A stretch of 64,000 nucleotides of DNA from Neobacillus drentensis (GTDB lineage: Bacteria; Bacillota; Bacilli; Bacillales; Cytobacillaceae): positions 3,152,001 through 3,216,000 of the forward strand of contig NZ_CP091110.1 of the NCBI RefSeq assembly GCF_021560175.1. Reading direction: 5' to 3'. Below are positions 24,733 to 34,471 of this stretch, piece by piece. Position 1 is the first letter of the stretch, and the number at the start of each line of letters is the position of its first letter. The notes under the pieces were generated by a model. It did no database searches. It saw only the letters and a list, made by a program, of their open reading frames with translations, and was not told the origin of the DNA. A program made the translations under genes and the position numbers.

Positions 24733-25308
24733 GTGATTGTTATTCTTCAAAAATTTGTCGCTACTCTTATCGGGAGTTTATTATTAGGAATTGGGGTAAA
24801 TGGATTTTTAGTTCCTAACCACTTGATCGATGGGGGAATCATCGGAATAGCTCTTATTCTTCATTACTATTTTGAAGTTCAGATAGGAATGACAATGTTT
24901 ATATTAAGTCTTCCAATTTGCATGCTTTCATCAGTATTTTATAAAGGATATTTTTTTAATAGTTTGCAAGGGTTATTGATTTCTTCTTTATTTATCGATT
25001 TACTTTCTCCAATCAGTTCCCAATTCGATGTTTCTAGCTTAGAAGGTGCTTTAATTGGAGGAGTTTTAATCGGTGTAGGAGTGGCACTTATGCTTAGATA
25101 TGAGACAAGCACTGGGGGAACTGATTTACTCGCTAAAGTTATTTCAAAAACTACTTCGGTCAATATTGCAATTGTTATTATATTAATTGACGGGCTTATC
25201 GTCTTGGCGGGGTTTGCTTTATTTGATTTAGAAAGATTTCTTTGTTCTTGTCTGGCAATCGTAATAATCGATTTAATCACCTCATTAATGGTAAAAAAAA
25301 TTGAATAG
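24733..25308 (+). CDS. YitT family membrane protein lacking the DUF2179 domain
   Basis: A 191-residue membrane protein with five to six helices, matching the membrane half of the YitT/DUF161 family (GSLLLGIGVNGFLVPNHLIDGGIIGIAL and RYETSTGGTDLLAKVIS are hallmarks). Most relatives are about 280 residues and end in a cytosolic DUF2179 domain; here the frame stops right after the last helix, so that domain is missing. No leftover DUF2179 sequence is evident in the next 300 bp, so this is a short family version or an old truncation. The GTG start is weakly supported. The transported substrate, if any, is unknown. Confidence 0.78.
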   Translation: MIVILQKFVATLIGSLLLGIGVNGFLVPNHLIDGGIIGIALILHYYFEVQIGMTMFILSLPICMLSSVFYKGYFFNSLQGLLISSLFIDLLSPISSQFDVSSLEGALIGGVLIGVGVALMLRYETSTGGTDLLAKVISKTTSVNIAIVIILIDGLIVLAGFALFDLERFLCSCLAIVIIDLITSLMVKKIE

Positions 25309-25381
25309 ATCTATAACATTGTAGAATTAGTAAAAAACGACCGTATAAAGGAAAAAGGACTTAAGTTAAGTGTTGAAGCTG

Positions 25382-25412
25382 AAAAAGAGTTGCTTGGCGA
25401 CTCTTTTTTTTG
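25382..25412 (+). terminator. Rho-independent terminator
   Basis: AAAAAGAGT pairs with ACTCTTTTT, followed by more T. It lies about 75 bp after the YitT gene. The remaining 25413-25614 stretch shows only the upstream region of the subtilisin gene. Confidence 0.8.
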
Positions 25413-25614
25413 TGTTATATTAACAGGTCAGTCTAAGCTTTCATTTTCCAATATTTTTGTATAAATAGTAGCAGAAAAGGGCAGATATCATAAAATAGGA
25501 GAATAGAACAGGAACAAATGTACGTAAAAAGAATCTGTTTTAAGAGAACAGAAAGGGTTACACTATTAGTATCATCCTAGAATCACTTCAATGAAACTAT
25601 CAGGAGGGGATAAT

Positions 25615-26589
25615 ATGGAACGAAAAGTACGCTTAATTCCTTACCGATTGATTGCTGAGGTAGAAGAAGTAACCGAGGTGCCAAAGGGAATCGAAATGAT
25701 TCAGGCCCCAAAGGTCTGGGAACAAACAAAAGGAAAGGGCATGACCGTTGCGATCCTCGATACCGGCTGTGATGTCACTCATCCTGACTTGAAAGAACGG
25801 ATTATCGGCTGCAGGAATTTCACGAATGATGATAATGGGAATAAAGAGGTTTATCGGGATTATAATGGTCACGGGACCCATGTAGCTGGCACAATCGCAG
25901 CGACAGAAAATCAACAAGGGGTTGTCGGCGTTGCTCCAGAAGCTAATCTATTAATTGTCAAGGTCCTCGATAAAAACGGGTCGGGCCAATACGAATGGAT
26001 TATTAATGGAATCTACTATGCAATTGAACAAAAGGTTGATGTTATTTCGATGAGTCTGGGCGGTCCTGAGGATGTTCCAGCGTTACATGAAGCCATTCAA
26101 AAGGCAGTCGAGAATCATATTCTTGTCGTATGTGCGGCCGGCAATGAAGGGGATGGACAGGATGCTACCAATGAATTTGATTATCCTGGATCATACAATG
26201 AAGTAATCAGTGTGGGAGCCATCAACCTGGACCGACGAATCTCTGACTTTAGTAATTCCAATAATGAAGTCGATCTCGTCGCTCCTGGCGAAACGATTCT
26301 GTCCACTTATTTGGATGGGAAGTATGCGAAGCTCAGTGGAACGTCCATGGCCACTCCGCATGTCTCCGGTGCATTAGCGCTTATCAAAGCGATTGCGACC
26401 GAATCCTTTGAGAGAGATTTAACTGTGACTGAACTCTATGCGCAATTAATCAAAAGAACGGTTCCCCTCGGTGATTCACCTAAGTTAGAAGGAAATGGGC
26501 TGCTATTTCTAACGACCGCTGATTATTTAAAGCAAGTATTCAGTAATCAGGTTAAAGCAGCGGTGGCTGAAGTTTTAGTGAAAAACTAG
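25615..26589 (+). CDS. isp: Intracellular subtilisin-like serine protease
   Basis: A 324-residue S8 family protease without a signal peptide, so it acts in the cytosol. The short N-terminal pro-segment contains LIPY (residues 7-10), the inhibitory motif of Bacillus intracellular subtilisins, which must be removed for activity. Catalytic triad: Asp49 (VAILDTGCD), His86 (GHGTHVAGT) and Ser244 (SGTSMATPH); the oxyanion Asn is in AAGNEGD. Length fits Isp (about 320). In Bacillus, Isp is the main cytosolic protease in stationary phase and sporulation. ATG 25615 has AGGAGGGG seven bases upstream. Monocistronic. Confidence 0.95.
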   Translation: MERKVRLIPYRLIAEVEEVTEVPKGIEMIQAPKVWEQTKGKGMTVAILDTGCDVTHPDLKERIIGCRNFTNDDNGNKEVYRDYNGHGTHVAGTIAATENQQGVVGVAPEANLLIVKVLDKNGSGQYEWIINGIYYAIEQKVDVISMSLGGPEDVPALHEAIQKAVENHILVVCAAGNEGDGQDATNEFDYPGSYNEVISVGAINLDRRISDFSNSNNEVDLVAPGETILSTYLDGKYAKLSGTSMATPHVSGALALIKAIATESFERDLTVTELYAQLIKRTVPLGDSPKLEGNGLLFLTTADYLKQVFSNQVKAAVAEVLVKN

Positions 26590-26678
26590 GTTCTTCGTTT
26601 TATCATAAAAAATGGAGTGCCCAATGAGTTCAATAAAGGGTTCCGTTTGCGGGTATGGTAGATATTATAGGGAGTGGG

Positions 26679-27278
26679 ATGTTTTTGGAAGATAAAATAC
26701 TTAGTATAGCTAAAAAAATTCCTAAACTTGAACAAGGTGAAAGAATTATTCTTGGAATAGACGGACTAAGCCGTTCAGGGAAAACTACATTGACAAATAA
26801 AGTTGGACTACATCTGCAAGAAAAAAACATTTCAGTTTGCTTTCTTCATATTGACGCCTATATTGTAGAGAGAAAAAAGCGTTATAACACTGGTTATGAA
26901 GAGTGGTATGAGTATTACAACTTACAATGGGATGCTAAGTATTTAAAAGACAATTTATTCGCAAAACTAAAGAAGTCTAAGGAATTACAGTTACTTACTT
27001 ATGATTACGGCTCCGATGCTCAAAGAATTGAGATAACTGATATACCTGATACTTGTGTAATAATTATCGACGGAGTATTTTTACAAAGGAAAGAGTGGAG
27101 AAATTTCTACGATATTATAATTTATTTAGATAGTTCGAGAGAAAAGAGATTCAATCGTGAAAATGAAGCCACCCAAAGTAATATAGAAAAATTTCAAAAT
27201 AGATACTGGAAAGCCGAAGATTATTATATGGAGGCCGAAACCCCTTTGGCACAAGCTGATTTAGTTATTAAAAATTAA
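26679..27278 (+). CDS. Uridine-kinase-like P-loop kinase
   Basis: A 199-residue soluble protein with a clear P-loop (GIDGLSRSGKTTLTNK) and the layout of the uridine kinase/phosphoribulokinase group: FLHIDAYIVERKKRYNTGYEEW after the second strand, VIIIDGVFLQRKEW as Walker B region, and a lid segment (SSREKRFNREN). It should phosphorylate a small molecule such as a nucleoside or sugar; the substrate is not known. ATG 26679 is chosen because GGGAG lies four bases before it; an in-frame ATG at 26655 has no ribosome site and TTG 26685 is another option. Confidence 0.75.
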   Translation: MFLEDKILSIAKKIPKLEQGERIILGIDGLSRSGKTTLTNKVGLHLQEKNISVCFLHIDAYIVERKKRYNTGYEEWYEYYNLQWDAKYLKDNLFAKLKKSKELQLLTYDYGSDAQRIEITDIPDTCVIIIDGVFLQRKEWRNFYDIIIYLDSSREKRFNRENEATQSNIEKFQNRYWKAEDYYMEAETPLAQADLVIKN

Positions 27279-27287
27279 AATATTAAA

Positions 27288-27330
27288 ATGGAAAAGCAAT
27301 GGTACGAACTCCATTGCTTTTTCCATTAAA
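27288..27330. terminator. Terminator between convergent genes
   Basis: AATGGAAAAGCAATGG pairs with CCATTGCTTTTTCCATT around an 8-nt loop. Confidence 0.85.
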
Positions 27331-27434
27331 TTCAAAAATAGGAGATTTTGCTTTGCATAATCGGAAAAACTACCCTTATTCAGCCCTAAACAAGCTCCAT
27401 TCTGCATTTAACCGAAAAATCTCCGCTTATCCAT

Positions 27435-27698
27435 TTAAAACAAACCATCCCCCGGTTCCCGATACTGTAGGACTCCATAGTGAACACCTTCCAACGGAAT
27501 TTCCTTTTCTTTCAGATTCATATTTTTGTTGTAAGGAATAATTATGTAGGTTTCTCCGTCCTCTTTGTTTACCTCTCGTCTAAATTTCTTGTATAAGAGA
27601 TCACGCGCGACCTCTAAAGAAGAAGCTTCTATTGAGTCCACTATTCGATATCTATATCTTCCATTCCCATTTTTCGTTTTTAAAATAATATATTTCAT
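27435..27698 (-). CDS. Hypothetical protein (87 aa)
   Basis: I do not recognise this 87-residue soluble protein. It starts MKYIILKTKNGNGRYRYRIVDS with alternating basic and hydrophobic residues (beta strands), has a helix (SSLEVARDLLYKKFRRE) and ends LEGVHYGVLQYREPG. The layout suggests a small alpha/beta fold. The ATG at 27698 is preceded by AAAAGGA. It points away from the formate dehydrogenase operon and converges on the kinase gene. No neighbour suggests a function. Confidence 0.6.
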   Translation of the reverse strand: MKYIILKTKNGNGRYRYRIVDSIEASSLEVARDLLYKKFRREVNKEDGETYIIIPYNKNMNLKEKEIPLEGVHYGVLQYREPGDGLF

Positions 27699-27768
27699 CA
27701 AGATTCGTCCTTTTCTTAGTTATTTACCACAATTTCACAGTTTGCAAACCTGATTTCAACATTATTTT

Positions 27769-27802
27769 TATACACTCCCCTGATTTGGTGTGTATTTTTT
27801 AA
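27769..27802 (+). terminator. Hairpin with T-run upstream of fdhF
   Basis: ATACAC pairs with GTGTAT, followed by TTTTTT. It could be a terminator or an attenuator in the fdhF leader; no gene lies on the plus strand just before it, so a regulatory role is possible. Confidence 0.4.
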
Positions 27803-27867
27803 ACGATGGGGTATTAAAAAGGGGAGAATCTTCTATCTATCCTATTAGTAGAAAGGGTGAAGCCATA

Positions 27868-30825
27868 TTGGTAAAAAACATAGTGGTTACGATTAACGGA
27901 GAGATTGTTCCTGCAGCGGCAGGCCAGACGGTCCTCCAATACCTCAACGACAACTCCATTGAAGTTCCGCAGGTGTGCTACCATCCCAGTCTCGGGCCAA
28001 TTGAAACTTGCGACACTTGTATCGTCGAGGTAAATGGTGAACTTGTCCGGTCCTGTTCGACTCCGTTAAAGGAGGGAGATGAGATCAGTACGACGAGCCC
28101 CCTTGTGAAAAAGTCGCAAACAGCGGCGATGGACAACATTCTCCGTAATCATGAATTATATTGTACGGTTTGTGATTACAACAACGGTGGCTGCGAAATA
28201 CATAACACCGTAAAGGAGATGCGCATTAACCATCAGAGCATTCCTTGGAAGGAGAAACCGTATCAAGAGGATATGTCGAACCCGTTTTATCGTTATGATC
28301 CTGATCAATGTATCTTGTGTGGACGCTGTGTCGAGGCCTGTCAGGATGTACAGGTCACCGAAACCCTGAGAATTGATTGGGATAGGGCACATCCACGGGT
28401 CATCTGGGATAATGACGTACCCATAAACGAATCGTCCTGTGTATCGTGCGGGCATTGTTCGACCGTTTGTCCTTGTAATGCGATGATGGAAAAAGGAATG
28501 ATTGGGGAAGCCGGCTATTTGACTGGGATTGAAAAAGGAACACTCCGTTCGATGATTGAATTGACCAAAGGAGTGGAGACCGGTTATGGTTCGATCCTGA
28601 CGGTTTCTGACATGGAATCCGCCATGCGTGATGCGCGAGTGAAACGCACCAAAACGGTCTGTACGTTTTGCGGTGTCGGCTGCAGCTTTGATGTCTGGAC
28701 AAAAGGACGCGAGATTTTAAAAGTGGAACCAAATGCAGAAGCACCGGCGAATGGGATTTCCACTTGTGTGAAAGGAAAATTCGGGTGGGATTTTGTTAAT
28801 AGTCAAGAACGGCTGACGAAGCCGCTGATCCGGGAAGGTGACAGCTTCCGTGAAGCAGAATGGGAGGAGGCGCTGAATTTAATCGCCAAGCGTTTCCGCG
28901 AGATTCGAAGTCAATATGGACCACAATCGCTTGGCTTTATCACTTCCTCTAAATGTACAAATGAAGAATCCTACTTAATGCAAAAATTAGCCCGTCAGGT
29001 GATTGGCACAAACAACGTCGATAACTGCTCCCGTTATTGCCAGACACCGGCAACGGTTGGTCTGCACAGAACGGTTGGTTATGGCGGTGATGCTGGTTCC
29101 ATTAAGGACATAGCTAAGGCCGGCCTTGTCATCATTGTCGGATCGAATACAGCGGAAGCCCACCCTGTTTTAGCCACAAGGGTGAAGCGTGCCCATAAAC
29201 TAAACGGTCAAAAATTGATTGTGGCAGACCTGCGGGAGCATGAGATGGCGGCCCGTGCTGACTTATTCATTCACCCAAACGCTGGTTCCGATTTGGTGTG
29301 GCTTTCTTCTGTAACCAAATACATCATCGATATGGGCTGGGCAGATGAGGAGTTTATCGTAAAGCATGTAAATAGCTTTGAAGAATACAGAAAAAGCCTT
29401 GCTCCCTATACATTGGGTTATGCCGAAGAGGTAACAGGTCTTCCGAAAGAGACCCTCATCCAAATCGCGGAAATGATTCATGAGGCAGATGGAACAGCGA
29501 TTCTTTGGGCAATGGGTGTGACGCAGCATTTGGGCGGAAGTGACACAAGTACAGCCATTTCGAACTTGTTGCTGGTTACGGGTAACTATGCACGGCCAGG
29601 TGCAGGATCATATCCGCTCCGCGGCCATAATAACGTGCAAGGTGCAGGCGACATGGGCAGCGCGCCGGAAAATTTTCCGGGATATCAGCGTGTCGACGAC
29701 CCTGAGGTGCTGGCAAAATTTGAACAAGCATGGGGCGTGAAGCTTTCATCGGAAGTTGGCATTAATAATCACGATATGATTGAGGGAATTCACGAAGGCA
29801 CAATGAAAGCCATGTATGTAAAAGGTGAGGAGATGGGATTAGTTGATTCCAACATTAACCATGTCCATGCGGCTTACGAAAAGCTTGACTTCTTTGTGGT
29901 TCAAGATATCTTCTTTTCGCGTACGGCCCAATATGCGGATGTCGTCCTGCCAGCCAGTCCAAGCCTTGAAAAAGAAGGAACCTTTACCAATACGGAACGC
30001 CGTATTCAAAGACTGTATCAAGTATTTGAACCGCTGGGTGATTCTAAGCCGGACTGGGAAATTATTCAGTTAGTGGCAAACCGGCTTGGTGCCAATTGGA
30101 ATTACCAACATCCAAGTGACATCATGGAGGAAGCCGCGATGCTGATGCCGATTTATGCAGGTGTCACGTATGAAAGATTAGCAGGTTACAAGAGTTTGCA
30201 ATGGCCGGTAAGATCGGATGGGACCGATACGCCGCTGCTCTACACAGATGGATTTCATTTCCCAGATCGAAAAGCACGACTCTATCCAGTCCAATGGACC
30301 AAGCCGCTTGTTTTTGAAGAGCAATATGATCTCCATCTTAACAATGGCCGCCTATTGGAGCACTTTCATGAAGGAAATCTTACGTACAAATCAAAAGGTA
30401 TTTCAGAAAAGACGCCGGAGGTTTTCCTTGAGGTATCACCTGAACTTGCCGCACAACGCGGCTTAAATGACGGAACACTCGTCCGCCTGACTTCACCGTT
30501 TGGTAATGTAAAAGTTAAATGTACGATTACCGCCCGAGTTAAGGGCAATGAAGTGTATCTGCCAATGAATGATACAGGGGACGGAGCTGTCAATTACTTG
30601 ACAAGCAGTGCAGCGGATAAGGATACCGACACACCAGCCTACAAGGACACTCGGGTTAAAATGGAGATTTTACAGCAAGATGGGATCAATCCATTGCCAC
30701 ACATTAATTTCCGGTATGGAAATCCTCAGCCGCAAATAGGTGTTCAGGTGCAAAAGAAATGGGCCCGAAAGGACTATGTCTTCCCGGGTGATCTTGTCAA
30801 GGAAAGGGAGCGGTCGAATGGCTAA
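27868..30825 (+). CDS. fdhF: Formate dehydrogenase alpha subunit (molybdopterin, iron-sulfur; YrhE/YjgC type)
   Basis: A 985-residue molybdoenzyme oxidising formate to CO2. Order: [2Fe-2S] domain ([16 protein letters not shown]), His/Cys cluster domain ([14 protein letters not shown]), two [4Fe-4S] ferredoxin motifs ([24 protein letters not shown]), the 4Fe-4S motif of the catalytic domain ([12 protein letters not shown]), then the bis-MGD domains. The active-site residue is Cys391 (CSRYCQTPA), not selenocysteine. Length and order match Bacillus YrhE/YjgC. TTG 27868 with AAAGGGTGA eight bases upstream is preferred over the longer frame from 27790. It overlaps the DUF1641 gene by 8 nt; fdhD follows. 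Confidence 0.95.
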   Translation: MVKNIVVTINGEIVPAAAGQTVLQYLNDNSIEVPQVCYHPSLGPIETCDTCIVEVNGELVRSCSTPLKEGDEISTTSPLVKKSQTAAMDNILRNHELYCTVCDYNNGGCEIHNTVKEMRINHQSIPWKEKPYQEDMSNPFYRYDPDQCILCGRCVEACQDVQVTETLRIDWDRAHPRVIWDNDVPINESSCVSCGHCSTVCPCNAMMEKGMIGEAGYLTGIEKGTLRSMIELTKGVETGYGSILTVSDMESAMRDARVKRTKTVCTFCGVGCSFDVWTKGREILKVEPNAEAPANGISTCVKGKFGWDFVNSQERLTKPLIREGDSFREAEWEEALNLIAKRFREIRSQYGPQSLGFITSSKCTNEESYLMQKLARQVIGTNNVDNCSRYCQTPATVGLHRTVGYGGDAGSIKDIAKAGLVIIVGSNTAEAHPVLATRVKRAHKLNGQKLIVADLREHEMAARADLFIHPNAGSDLVWLSSVTKYIIDMGWADEEFIVKHVNSFEEYRKSLAPYTLGYAEEVTGLPKETLIQIAEMIHEADGTAILWAMGVTQHLGGSDTSTAISNLLLVTGNYARPGAGSYPLRGHNNVQGAGDMGSAPENFPGYQRVDDPEVLAKFEQAWGVKLSSEVGINNHDMIEGIHEGTMKAMYVKGEEMGLVDSNINHVHAAYEKLDFFVVQDIFFSRTAQYADVVLPASPSLEKEGTFTNTERRIQRLYQVFEPLGDSKPDWEIIQLVANRLGANWNYQHPSDIMEEAAMLMPIYAGVTYERLAGYKSLQWPVRSDGTDTPLLYTDGFHFPDRKARLYPVQWTKPLVFEEQYDLHLNNGRLLEHFHEGNLTYKSKGISEKTPEVFLEVSPELAAQRGLNDGTLVRLTSPFGNVKVKCTITARVKGNEVYLPMNDTGDGAVNYLTSSAADKDTDTPAYKDTRVKMEILQQDGINPLPHINFRYGNPQPQIGVQVQKKWARKDYVFPGDLVKERERSNG

Positions 30826-31360
30826 GGCAATCAAGCAAATCGAGCGAATCGAGATTACGGAAGAGGAGCAGCGTAAACAAGATCTACAAGAAATAGAAGA
30901 CTCCTTGTTAAAAAATAAGGATGCGTTGCTTGATACACTTGATTTGCTGAACCATATGCATGATCGGGGTGTGATTCCTTTATTGAGCGGATTATTTGCC
31001 GAGGGAGACAAAGTCCTGCAAATCCTTATTAAAAAGGCCGACACGAAGGAAACCGCCAATACGTTAAAAAATCTTTTGTTAATGGTGGGGGTACTAGGTA
31101 CCATCAATGTAAAACAGCTTGAGCCGATTCTTCTCAAATTGAACGCCGGAATCGCAAGAGTGGCAGAGAGCAAGGATGATGATGACACGATTGGTTACTT
31201 TGATATCGTCAGGTCGTTGAAGGACCCTGAAATTAACCGTTCGATTGCCTTATTCTTTGAATTTTTGAAAGGGATGGGAAGCGCTACGGAACATTTAGAG
31301 CGGACCACTCAACTGCCAGAACATCAGGCCCAGCATGCCAATCCCGACCACCGTTTCTAA
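30818..31360 (+). CDS. DUF1641 protein, formate dehydrogenase partner (YrhD/YjgD type)
   Basis: A 180-residue helical cytosolic protein of the DUF1641 family ([35 protein letters not shown] is the conserved block). In Bacillus the YrhD and YjgD homologues are always encoded with the FdhF-type subunit, and the family is thought to be a partner or small subunit of the enzyme; the exact function is not established. The start ATG at 30818 overlaps the fdhF stop and has AAAGGGAG upstream, so translation is coupled. Confidence 0.9.
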   Translation: MAKAIKQIERIEITEEEQRKQDLQEIEDSLLKNKDALLDTLDLLNHMHDRGVIPLLSGLFAEGDKVLQILIKKADTKETANTLKNLLLMVGVLGTINVKQLEPILLKLNAGIARVAESKDDDDTIGYFDIVRSLKDPEINRSIALFFEFLKGMGSATEHLERTTQLPEHQAQHANPDHRF

Positions 31361-31425
31361 ATCGGTTCAAACGAAACTATCCGTAAAGCTTTCGGGATTT
31401 TAAAGCGATGAGAGGGGTGAAGACT

Positions 31426-32214
31426 GTGTTAAATGAAATCACAACTTCTCAACACATTGTTAAATATAATGGACTTACCTTTATCGAAGAGGAGGATAAC
31501 ATTGCCGTGGAATCGGCATTAACCATTATTCTTGATGGAGAAGAGTTTGCTACTATGGTTTGTACTCCATCTAAATTAAAAGAATTGGTGGTGGGCTTCC
31601 TGGCTTCGGAGGGTGTGATTCGCGTTTTTCAAGACATCCTTTCTATTCAAATTGATGAAGGGAAGGGCTTCGCGTATGTGGAACTAGTCAAAAAGCAATC
31701 GAACCAAAAAAATTTCCATTCCAAGAGATTCATTGGTTCCTGTTGTGGAAAGGGACGGCAATTTTATTTTCATAATGATGTGATGACCGCTAAGACCATT
31801 TTGACGAAGTTAACGATTACACCAGAACATTGCCATCAATTAATGACGCAGCTGCAGGAGAGTTCAGTAGAGTTTCAAGAAACGGGTGGGGTCCATAATG
31901 CCGCCTTATGTACCAAGGACGGAATCGTGATTTCAAGGACGGATATTGGCCGGCATAATGCGTTAGATAAACTTTTTGGATACTGCCTGATTCATAAGAT
32001 TTCCTTAAAGGATAAAATCCTTGCTTTTAGCGGAAGAATATCTTCAGAAGTCCTGCTTAAAGCAGCCAAGATTGGTGTAGGGATCATTTTGTCTAAATCT
32101 GCTCCGACAAACCTTGCCTTAAGTCTTGCAGAGGATCTTGGTATTACGGCAGTTGGTTTTATAAGGAGAAGAGGCTTCAATGTTTATACCCACCAGGAGC
32201 GAATTCAGGGATAG
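31426..32214 (+). CDS. fdhD: Formate dehydrogenase accessory sulfurtransferase FdhD
   Basis: A 262-residue protein needed to activate formate dehydrogenase: it passes sulfur from a cysteine desulfurase to the bis-MGD cofactor. The conserved double-Cys loop is visible in FIGSCCGKGRQ, followed by QETGGVHNAALCTKDG and RTDIGRHNALDKLFGYCL, all family hallmarks. GTG 31426 is preferred, with GAGGGGTGA six bases upstream; ATG 31408 overlaps that site. It is the last gene of the fdhF-DUF1641-fdhD operon, which supplies both the enzyme and its maturation factor. Confidence 0.95.
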   Translation: MLNEITTSQHIVKYNGLTFIEEEDNIAVESALTIILDGEEFATMVCTPSKLKELVVGFLASEGVIRVFQDILSIQIDEGKGFAYVELVKKQSNQKNFHSKRFIGSCCGKGRQFYFHNDVMTAKTILTKLTITPEHCHQLMTQLQESSVEFQETGGVHNAALCTKDGIVISRTDIGRHNALDKLFGYCLIHKISLKDKILAFSGRISSEVLLKAAKIGVGIILSKSAPTNLALSLAEDLGITAVGFIRRRGFNVYTHQERIQG

Positions 32215-32269
32215 ACTATATTAGTCCTAGGCCAAATACTTTTAAAAAAGCAGGAGGCTGACCCAAAAG

Positions 32270-32407
32270 GTGGCTGTAAAAGAGGCTTTTGGTGAGAATG
32301 CTGTCTTTTTTGAAAACCCAACGATGGGTGGAGAGGATTTCACTTTAATTAAATTAAATATGGGTTTGTTATTCGCTGGAAAGAAGAAACTGGTTGAAAT
32401 TTTTTAA
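32270..32407 (+). pseudogene. Remnant of an M20-family amidohydrolase C-terminus
   Basis: An open frame of 45 codons reads VKEAFGENAVFFENPTMGGEDF and ends at a TAA. The block PTMGGEDF is the conserved C-terminal motif of M20 aminoacylase/amidohydrolase enzymes, where the Glu helps hold the metal site. The catalytic N-terminus and the dimerisation domain are missing, and the part after GGEDF is degenerate. It probably marks a deleted gene downstream of fdhD. Identification is by motif only and moderate. Confidence 0.45.
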
Positions 32408-32414
32408 AAATAAA

Positions 32415-32458
32415 AAGGCGTGGATTTCTCCGTCATGATGGAGACTTCTCCACGCCCA
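32415..32458 (-). terminator. Terminator of the minus-strand small gene
   Basis: GGCGTGGA pairs with TCCACGCC with an inner TCTCC/GGAGA stem; on the minus strand it is followed by TTTTTATTTTT. Confidence 0.85.
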
Positions 32459-32461
32459 ATC

Positions 32462-32644
32462 TTAAATTAAAGGTTTTCCTGCATCTGGCGAAAGATTTGG
32501 GTCGCCTCCTCCAATAATAACAGAGCTGTCTGTATATTGGTCATTTTCTGATACATTGCTTACGTCCTTCTGATTAGCTCTCCCCGTTAAATCCCCTTTT
32601 AAGTCATTTTGAAATTCTTGAGGAGTATGGTTATCCTTGTTCAT
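32462..32644 (-). CDS. Small Asn/Asp-rich hydrophilic protein (60 aa)
   Basis: I do not recognise this 60-residue protein. It is strongly hydrophilic and probably disordered (MNKDNHTPQEFQNDLKGDL, ending IIGGGDPNLSPDAGKPLI), with no hydrophobic core, signal or cysteine. The composition resembles small spore-associated proteins, but no SASP motif is present. GGTGGTGG lies upstream of the ATG and a strong terminator follows the stop, which supports a real gene. It is divergent from the M4 protease unit. Confidence 0.6.
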   Translation of the reverse strand: MNKDNHTPQEFQNDLKGDLTGRANQKDVSNVSENDQYTDSSVIIGGGDPNLSPDAGKPLI

Positions 32645-32815
32645 TCTGCCACCACCTTTTAGTGGTATTGTTTGTTAAAGTAAGTCATTTATTCGGAAAG
32701 CAATTTCACAGCTAACTCCACTTATTAATCAGAAAAACAAGGCGAAAAAACACTTTCAATACGATTTTCATAGATTAATTAAAAAAATATAAAATTTTTA
32801 TCCATAGATCTGCAG

Positions 32816-32841
32816 GTTTTTATCATAAAAACATGGGGTAG
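32816..32841 (+). promoter_or_regulatory. Sigma-B-type promoter candidate upstream of M4 protease
   Basis: GTTTTT, 14-bp spacer, GGGTAG; the sigma-B consensus is GTTTAA-N12-15-GGGTAT. It lies about 98 bp before the protease start and would make the protease/inhibitor pair part of the general stress response. Confidence 0.45.
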
Positions 32842-32938
32842 TTAAAAAGGAAAAAATAAGAAGAGCCCACACAGAAACTGCGCTCCATAGAAAGCGAATG
32901 ATTTTTATAAAAAATGTTTTATGAAAGGGCGGGAAAAT

Positions 32939-34003
32939 ATGAAATCAAAGCGCTGTTCACAGAATAATTGTCAATGTTTTATCATTCCTAGCTATATTCT
33001 TGAAAATTTGGCCAAAAACAATATAGAAGAAGCACGGATTAGTTTATCCAAAAGCCGCCAGGTAAGAGTACGCAGAAAAATAAAGGAATTCGATATTACG
33101 GGTATTGTGGATCTCACAAATGAGGTATATAGACCATATTCAGAATCCGCACGTCATGTATATGACTGTAAAGGCGGAACAAAACTGAGAGCGATGGAGG
33201 TTAGGAAAGAAGGAGACCGTTCATCTACTCAGGATTCTGCGGTGAATCATGCATACGATTATGCAGGGATTGTGCGCGATTACTACCTGAACGTATTTTT
33301 GCGCAATTCGATTGATAATAATGGACTTGATCTTGTTCTAAACGTTCATTACGGGCATAATTTTATGAATGCCTTTTGGGATGGCGATGAAATGGTATTT
33401 GGAGATGGAGATGGGGAGATTTTTATTAACTTTACGAATGCTCTCGATGTTATTGGACATGAATTGACACACGGTGTCACACAGTTTACGAATGGCTTAG
33501 AGTATGCAGGCCAGTCTGGAGCGTTAAATGAGCATATCTCAGATGTATTTGGAATTGCCATTAAGCAGAACTATTTAAAACAAACAGCACAAGATGCGGA
33601 TTGGCTGATTGGTGCAGATATTATGGGTCCATCATTAAAAGGACAAGCCCTCCGTTCAATGAAAGCCCCGGGAACTGCGTTTGATAATAAATTAATGGGG
33701 AAGGATCTGCAGCCTGACCACATGAAAAACTATTACCAGGGAGAAGACGATAATAATGGAGTCCATATCAACAGCGGCATACCAAATAAGGTCTTCTATC
33801 TTGTTTCAATGGAAATCGGAACGGATCAAGCAGCGTTGATCTGGTATCATGCGATACAAAGCTTATATGCAACAGCAAATTTCAATCAATTTGTGGACAT
33901 GGTTGAGACCGCAGCACAAAAACTTGCTGACAGCGGAGTGGTTCCTGCCACAGCAGCCAAGACAGTAAAAACTGCTTTTAATACAGTTGGATTACCTTAT
34001 TAA
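32939..34003 (+). CDS. Protealysin-like M4 metalloprotease
   Basis: A 354-residue thermolysin-family zinc protease. Zinc ligands are His174 and His178 in VIGHELTHGVTQF and Glu198 in ALNEHISDVFG; the later DNNGVHINSGIPNKVFYL is the transition-state His region. There is no signal peptide, and the pro-segment is only about 45 residues, with the CFIIPSYILENLAKN motif typical of protealysin-like proteases. Such enzymes act inside the cell or leave by a non-classical route. ATG 32939 has GGGCGGG upstream. The next gene encodes an emfourin-like protein, the family of protealysin inhibitors, 32 bp away. Confidence 0.93.
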   Translation: MKSKRCSQNNCQCFIIPSYILENLAKNNIEEARISLSKSRQVRVRRKIKEFDITGIVDLTNEVYRPYSESARHVYDCKGGTKLRAMEVRKEGDRSSTQDSAVNHAYDYAGIVRDYYLNVFLRNSIDNNGLDLVLNVHYGHNFMNAFWDGDEMVFGDGDGEIFINFTNALDVIGHELTHGVTQFTNGLEYAGQSGALNEHISDVFGIAIKQNYLKQTAQDADWLIGADIMGPSLKGQALRSMKAPGTAFDNKLMGKDLQPDHMKNYYQGEDDNNGVHINSGIPNKVFYLVSMEIGTDQAALIWYHAIQSLYATANFNQFVDMVETAAQKLADSGVVPATAAKTVKTAFNTVGLPY

Positions 34004-34035
34004 TCTGATTGGTTGGTTGAAATGGAGGCTTAAAT

Positions 34036-34353
34036 ATGTACATTCAATTTAGTTGTACAGGGGGAATCGCCAACCTCAGCTTAATGTTTGAATGTGAAAT
34101 TCAGGAGCTGCCTGATGAAAAAGCGGAGAAATTGTTGGACTTACTTAAGGAATCCAAAATGCTGGAAATGAAATCCATGACTAAGGCTAATGTTTCACGT
34201 ACAGGAGCAGATGCTTTTACCTATTTAGTAAAAATAGAAAATGGAATGGAAAAATTGGCTTTTTCGTGTACGGATCTAACAGCTCCGAAAGAAGTGCGTC
34301 CCTTATTAGAATATTTACGTAATATGGCCATTGCCGTGAAAATGGATCCATAG
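34036..34353 (+). CDS. Emfourin-like protease inhibitor
   Basis: A 105-residue cytosolic protein resembling emfourin, the inhibitor encoded beside protealysin-like M4 proteases. The start (IQFSCTGGIANLSLMFE), the acidic middle (LPDEKAEKLLDLLKES) and the end (LTAPKEVRPLLEYLRNMA) follow the family pattern, and the position directly after a protealysin-like gene is the diagnostic context. It should bind the protease active site and hold it inactive in the cytosol. Spacing of 32 nt indicates one transcript. Assignment rests on context plus short motifs, so it is good but not certain. Confidence 0.8.
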   Translation: MYIQFSCTGGIANLSLMFECEIQELPDEKAEKLLDLLKESKMLEMKSMTKANVSRTGADAFTYLVKIENGMEKLAFSCTDLTAPKEVRPLLEYLRNMAIAVKMDP

Positions 34354-34471
34354 AGGAGTAATAGATAAATTAAATATTTTGATTCTGCTAAGGGAAACGA
34401 AAGGTAATTTTAACATATAGTGTAGTTTGGATCTGCTAACGTGACAGTTGAAAAAAGGACTAAAAACAAAA

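Noticed and set aside
28156-28744. Minus-strand frames inside fdhF
   Set aside because: Shadows of a long conserved gene; no starts with ribosome sites and no family pattern.
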